Program-made: the position numbers and the translations under genes
Assembly (NCBI GenBank): GCA_014925825.1
Contig: JACGCK010000048.1
Location: forward strand, 62,001-126,000
Length of the DNA: 64,000 nucleotides
Source of the DNA: Pholiota molesta
Taxonomy: Eukaryota > Basidiomycota > Agaricomycetes > Agaricales > Strophariaceae
Direction of reading: 5' to 3'
In this document: positions 60,378 to 64,000 of the stretch, piece by piece
Numbering within the stretch: position 1 is the stretch's first letter
Layout: every line of letters starts with the position of its first letter
Notes under the pieces: model-generated
Seen by the model: only the letters and a program-made list of their open reading frames with translations
What the model was told of the DNA's origin: nothing
The model's database searches: none

Positions 60378-61428
60378 CCTTCGGTTTTCAAATTCACAGA
60401 TATTGCAAGGCTTCGTTACTGTTGTGGAGAAGAGTCTGTGTGTGGTGGGCCTGAATGCCGACCGCTTGCAGCCTGCAGGTCGCCTTGCTTTCAAATGACA
60501 GCCAGGGGTTTGTCTCCAAGGGTTTAAGAAAGATTGACAAGGTAAATAGGTGATTCAGATCGTATGCAGCTATACCATCCGCCTTGAGGCCATAGGGAAT
60601 CAAAAGGCCATAATCTGAGGTGGAGCTTCGTCGCCGCGTTCACTGCAGGTGTGTAGTAAGGGAAAGAGTTCCAAAAGTCCACCCACCAAGTATCCAAGGG
60701 AAACAAAGGCTTTGCCGAAGGATTACCTACCATGTCGTAATTAGATGATGCAGGGCCATGGACGTAGTGATATGGATTGCGATAACAAGTGCCGCAAGTA
60801 CTTGCAAAGGTTAGATTATTTGGAAATTGTTTAGGCGCAGAACATGCTGTACGAACTGGGCATCCTGAGCTTCACGCTGCTTCACGCACCCGGATAGCGT
60901 AATGCGTTAAGGCTTTCAAAGGATTGTCTTTGCTAATTCGCATGCTATAATCTGTGATAATGCCGATGGTCGGCTTCTTTTTATAGCCTTGAAAGTTGGC
61001 TGATCCTCAGTGGATTGACTTGGGATTGACGCAGTTAGGACACACAAATCAGAAACTCTCAGCTGAGGTGCTCTAAGATCGATAAAGATTTAGCCCAAGC
61101 AGCTGAAAACCCATCACCCATGACCATTTACTATGTAGCTTGAGACGTAAAACGTATTGTTTTGGCTACAGCCATCGACCTTCAGGTTTCGGCGCCTGGT
61201 GGCGCAGGGGATTAAATTCGAGAAATCTAATCATTAGTGGCTAGTCCGGAGATTTTTATACAGGGACATGACAGAAACCTTTTGCGTATGCGCGCGGGGG
61301 CTCAATAGAATACCCAATTCGTGTGAAATCATGGCGGCATGGCCTGGTTACTGACAATATAAAAACTGACTGCGTATCTATTATTCACGATTATCCCTCC
61401 CCTCCTCTGAACCCAAGCATCTTCCAAA
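60378..61428. other. Intergenic, divergent promoters
   Basis: Separates the seven-helix gene (minus) from the epimerase-like gene (plus). A TATA-like 'tataaaaa' at 61358-61365 lies about 65 bp before the downstream ATG. The minus-strand frames here (around 60394-60733) are short and show no splice series. Confidence 0.5.
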
Positions 61429-62799
61429 ATGTCTGATCGCGAGAACACTATCTTTTTCTTGGGTGTCACTGGGTGTATAGGATCCCAATTTCTCGCCCTT
61501 CTTGGTCGCACGTCGCACAAGTTCCACGTTGTTGCGCTTCTTCGAGATATCACTGAGGAGAAGACAGCCAAAATCAAAGCAATCTACTCCAATATCAGCT
61601 TTGTCGAAGGCTCCTTTACCGACCGCGACATTGTCATCGAGCAATCGTCCAAGGCCAAAATTGTGATGAACTTTGCGAGCTCAGATAATCCCGTCCCCGT
61701 GCATAGTAAGTGCTGGTTATTATAACTTCAATTCGCATAGAACTTAATCTTACCATCAATCACTTCATCATTTCCATAGATGTCCTCGCTGGACTCGAGA
61801 AACAATCAGCCGCCTATCCAGGAAACCCTCCCATCTATTTCCACACCTCTGGTTTATGCATCGTCGGCGACGGTGCGCGCGGCGAGCCTGTCGATGATGC
61901 GAAAATTCCTCGTTACACGGATACCACTTTCACCGCCCACAGCGTTCCTGCCGATAATTGCCATGTTAACTGTGACGCCCCCATTCACGAGGCAGGCATC
62001 CGAAAGGAGAACCCTGTGCGCACCATCATCTGGTACCCCGCCTGGGTCTACGGCCTCGGAGAAGGTAAGTTGCAAAGCGTTCTCGCCTTACGTTCTTGCC
62101 TGAATATTTGCATAGGTTACCGCAAGTCATCTGGAGGCGTACGGCTCTTCCTGGAGGCCAATAAGCTTGCCGGATACTCTGGAAGATGGGGACCTGGTGC
62201 CAATTCCTTTAACTTCGTTCACGTCAAGGATCTCTCGAATGGAATGATCAAAATTTTCGAGGCGGCTCTCGAAGGGAAGGCAGACGAAGGAGCGCAGGGA
62301 TATTGTGAGTGATACGGATTTGCTAATGGCGTATTGGTCTCTGAATATTGGCGAAGATTTCTTGTCGAGCGAGCACCCGCACGTTACTTGGGAAGAATAT
62401 ACTGCCAAGATTGGAGATGTAAGTCTGCCGTTTGAATCCATAGCTTTCGGCACAAGCTAACCCATTTCGGTAGATTTTGCATAAGCGTGGTGTCTACCCC
62501 GAAGGTGGATCTAAGCCTTACCCCGCGGCTGTGACTGATCTTTATGGCGAATGTAAGCTTCTTTAACAATTTCGTGCATGGATATATTGTATTTCAAATC
62601 AACTGACACGATGGTTACAGTCGGTTGGAAGTTGCTTGGTTGCAACCACCGCGTTACCGCCGAACGCGCGAAGAAGCTCGGCTGGGAGGCGACAGAGTCG
62701 ATGAAGGTGTCCTTGTTCGATACCCTGGCTGAGGAGATTGATATGGCATTCTTCGACCTTCAGCCCAAGGGTTCGATTTTACGGCCCGATGTTGAGTAA
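61429..62799 (+). CDS. NAD(P)-binding epimerase/dehydratase-like protein
   Basis: Six exons: 61429-61705, 61780-62064, 62116-62304, 62357-62418, 62474-62552, 62621-62799; 356 residues, all junctions in frame. The N-terminus 'NTIFFLGVTGCIGSQFLALL' is a Rossmann dinucleotide-binding fold with the GxxGxxG glycines (12-18). 'HVVALLRD' follows the second strand and 'KIVMNFASSDN' the fourth. The middle contains 'IYFHTSGLCIVGDGARGEPV' and 'VRTIIWYPAWVYGLGEG', where the extended SDR family carries Ser/Thr and the 'P..VYG.G' motif. 'NSFNFVHVKDLSNGMIKIFE' matches the conserved FVHVxDLA segment. The canonical YxxxK catalytic pair is not evident, so it belongs to the atypical, NmrA/epimerase-like branch; substrate and activity are unknown. 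The protein is probably cytosolic (no signal peptide). Confidence 0.85.
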
Positions 62800-63096
62800 A
62801 TTCGACAGATTTTGTGGAGTCGGAAACTCATGAATCTGGAGCGAGAACAAAGTTGTGCAATGTGAATTGATAAATGTAACATGGAGGCGCGTGTGTATAT
62901 AGCTGGTACAAATACAATGCAATGAATGGATTTGCATTGGATTTGCAATTGATAGATATTGAGTGGATCGTGAATAACCAGTGGAAAGAGGAAGAACGAC
63001 ATCGGATAAATGCAGAGCCTCTCGTCCATACAAGCGTTGCTAATGTTAATATATATCCTCAAAAGAAGAGATCTACAAAATGATAAATCAATGTTA

Positions 63097-63802
63097 GGGC
63101 TAGTTCGGCAACCATAATACGAGCGTATTATGATTATTGATGGCATTCGTATTATTCCCACATCACGCTCGTCACCGTCACCAGTGATGCATGTGATGCG
63201 TGAGTCTGTTCTAAAAGCGGAAGCCGCGCGGCAATCATCGGCAGCCATCACCGGATTTGACGCGGCCTGCCAGTGCACTGAGTGCAGCCAGCGCTCTGAA
63301 ATAAATGGCCTGAGAGCATCTGCAGTAGCCTATTCCATTATTTTATTTAATGTAATAGTGATTAAGAAGAGCCTATACTGACTAAGTATGCAGTTAATTG
63401 GCATTGAATTGCTATGACTTGGCTATTGGTGACAGGGCATATTTAGCATAATCACGACTTATTCAGTTGTTGTATGACTTAAAATATTTTTGGATGTGCA
63501 TCCTTGTGATACACAGACTCAAATACTATAGAAACTAGAGTGTGCGCAATTAGTGCATTCAGTGCGCCAGCTGCGCTTGCAGTGCGCACTGTGCATGGTA
63601 CTGCGCTGGCAGGCCGCGTCAAATCCGGTGATGGCTTGGTGATGGCTGCCGAATCCCGATGATGGCCGCTCGGCTTCCGCTTTTAGAACAGAATCACGCA
63701 TCACAGGTTACGGTGACGAGTGTGATGTGGGAATAATACGAATCTCATCAATAATCATAATACGCTGATAATACGCTCGTATTATGGTTGCCGAACTAGC
63801 CC
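63097..63802. mobile_element. Non-autonomous inverted-repeat element (PIF/Harbinger-like MITE)
   Basis: Begins 'gggctagttcggcaacc' and ends with its reverse complement 'ggttgccgaactagccc'. The inverted similarity extends about 200 bp inward, including 'ttgacgcggcctgccag' and 'tctaaaagcggaagccg', with small indels. It is flanked on both sides by TTA (63094-63096 and 63803-63805), a 3-bp target duplication. Total length is 706 bp with no transposase. TTA duplications and ends starting GGG fit the PIF/Harbinger superfamily; the assignment is inference. The subterminal palindrome 'ataatacgagcgtattat' occurs at both ends. Confidence 0.85.
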
Positions 63803-63876
63803 TTATATGATAAAAATTGTGCGTTGTGGACAGTTGACGGCTAAAGCTTAAAAAAGGCTCTCGCATTTTATGTCCA

Positions 63877-63987
63877 TGCATTAAGAGAGAATCGAACTCC
63901 CGGCGGGTCGAGTTATATATTGACCTATGTACATGCCTAATAGCTAACATATGGCAACGACCCAGGTTACCACTACCCCATTAATGC
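63877..63987 (-). tRNA. tRNA-Gly(GCC) with a 40-nt intron
   Basis: Mature parts (minus): 63987-63952 and 63911-63877. The acceptor stem GCATTAA pairs perfectly with TTAATGC, and the discriminator is A. The D-arm is GGG...CCT with 'tagtggtaa' loop. The anticodon stem GGTCG pairs with CGACC, and the loop T-T-GCC-A precedes the intron (63951-63912). The variable loop is CGCC. The T-arm GGGAG-TTCGATT-CTCTC carries the internal B box. The intron sits after position 37 as in other nuclear tRNAs, and its 'aggca' can pair with the anticodon. The gene is complete within the window. Confidence 0.9.
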
Positions 63988-64000
63988 TTGTTGGATGTGA

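Noticed and set aside
60394..60733. Two short minus-strand frames upstream of the seven-helix gene
   Set aside because: The gene's start at 60377 is well supported, and these frames have no linking splice sites or conserved pattern.
1..64000. CRISPR arrays, bacterial operons, riboswitches or rRNA
   Set aside because: Spliceosomal introns and gene families show eukaryotic nuclear DNA. No short regularly spaced repeats or rRNA sequence were seen.

Overview
The window is nuclear DNA of a fungus, almost certainly an agaricomycete basidiomycete. Genes sit close together on both strands. They are cut by many 50-65 nt GT-AG introns, with exons as short as 6-25 nt, and several proteins belong to families typical of mushroom-forming fungi (a DUF6534-type seven-helix protein, an F-box/LRR-like protein). 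All exon models come from reading splice sites and checking that every junction keeps frame; no RNA evidence was available.

Left arm (1-22.4 kb), single-copy host genes: a mitochondrial-type PPR protein (cut by the left edge), a coilin-like nuclear protein, a small multi-pass membrane protein, mitochondrial malate dehydrogenase with a 6-nt microexon, a frameshifted gene with SAP-like modules, cyclin C of the Mediator CDK8 module, an F-box-like protein, a small secreted protein and a 999-residue disordered Pro/Gln-rich protein.

Middle (22.4-53.1 kb): a head-to-tail array dominates. One complete copy of an acidic hypothetical gene (22364-24714, minus) is followed by three units of about 9.4 kb and a final partial unit. 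Each unit holds the first five exons of that gene (the fifth truncated), its proximal upstream DNA, and a 7.4-kb segment called E here. The native 3' end of the gene exists only at the far left of the array and its native upstream flank only at the far right. This is the layout expected if a circular molecule carrying [gene fragment + E] entered the gene by a single crossover and was present in tandem; replication-based duplication or an assembly artefact are the alternatives. E contains gene-like but uninterpretable GC-rich sequence, then AT-rich sequence built from degenerate internal repeats. No transposase, integrase, polymerase or terminal repeat was recognised in E.

Right arm (53.1-64 kb), single-copy again: a secreted epoxide hydrolase with a GC-AG intron, the ER translocon subunit Sec63, a 13-exon seven-helix membrane protein, an NAD(P)-binding epimerase-like enzyme, a 706-bp inverted-repeat element with TTA target duplications, and an intron-containing tRNA-Gly(GCC).

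The genes do not form one pathway. The left and right arms are ordinary housekeeping and family genes; the unusual object is the array. Many one-base homopolymer differences between the array copies suggest long-read assembly noise, so reading frames inside E should not be trusted.
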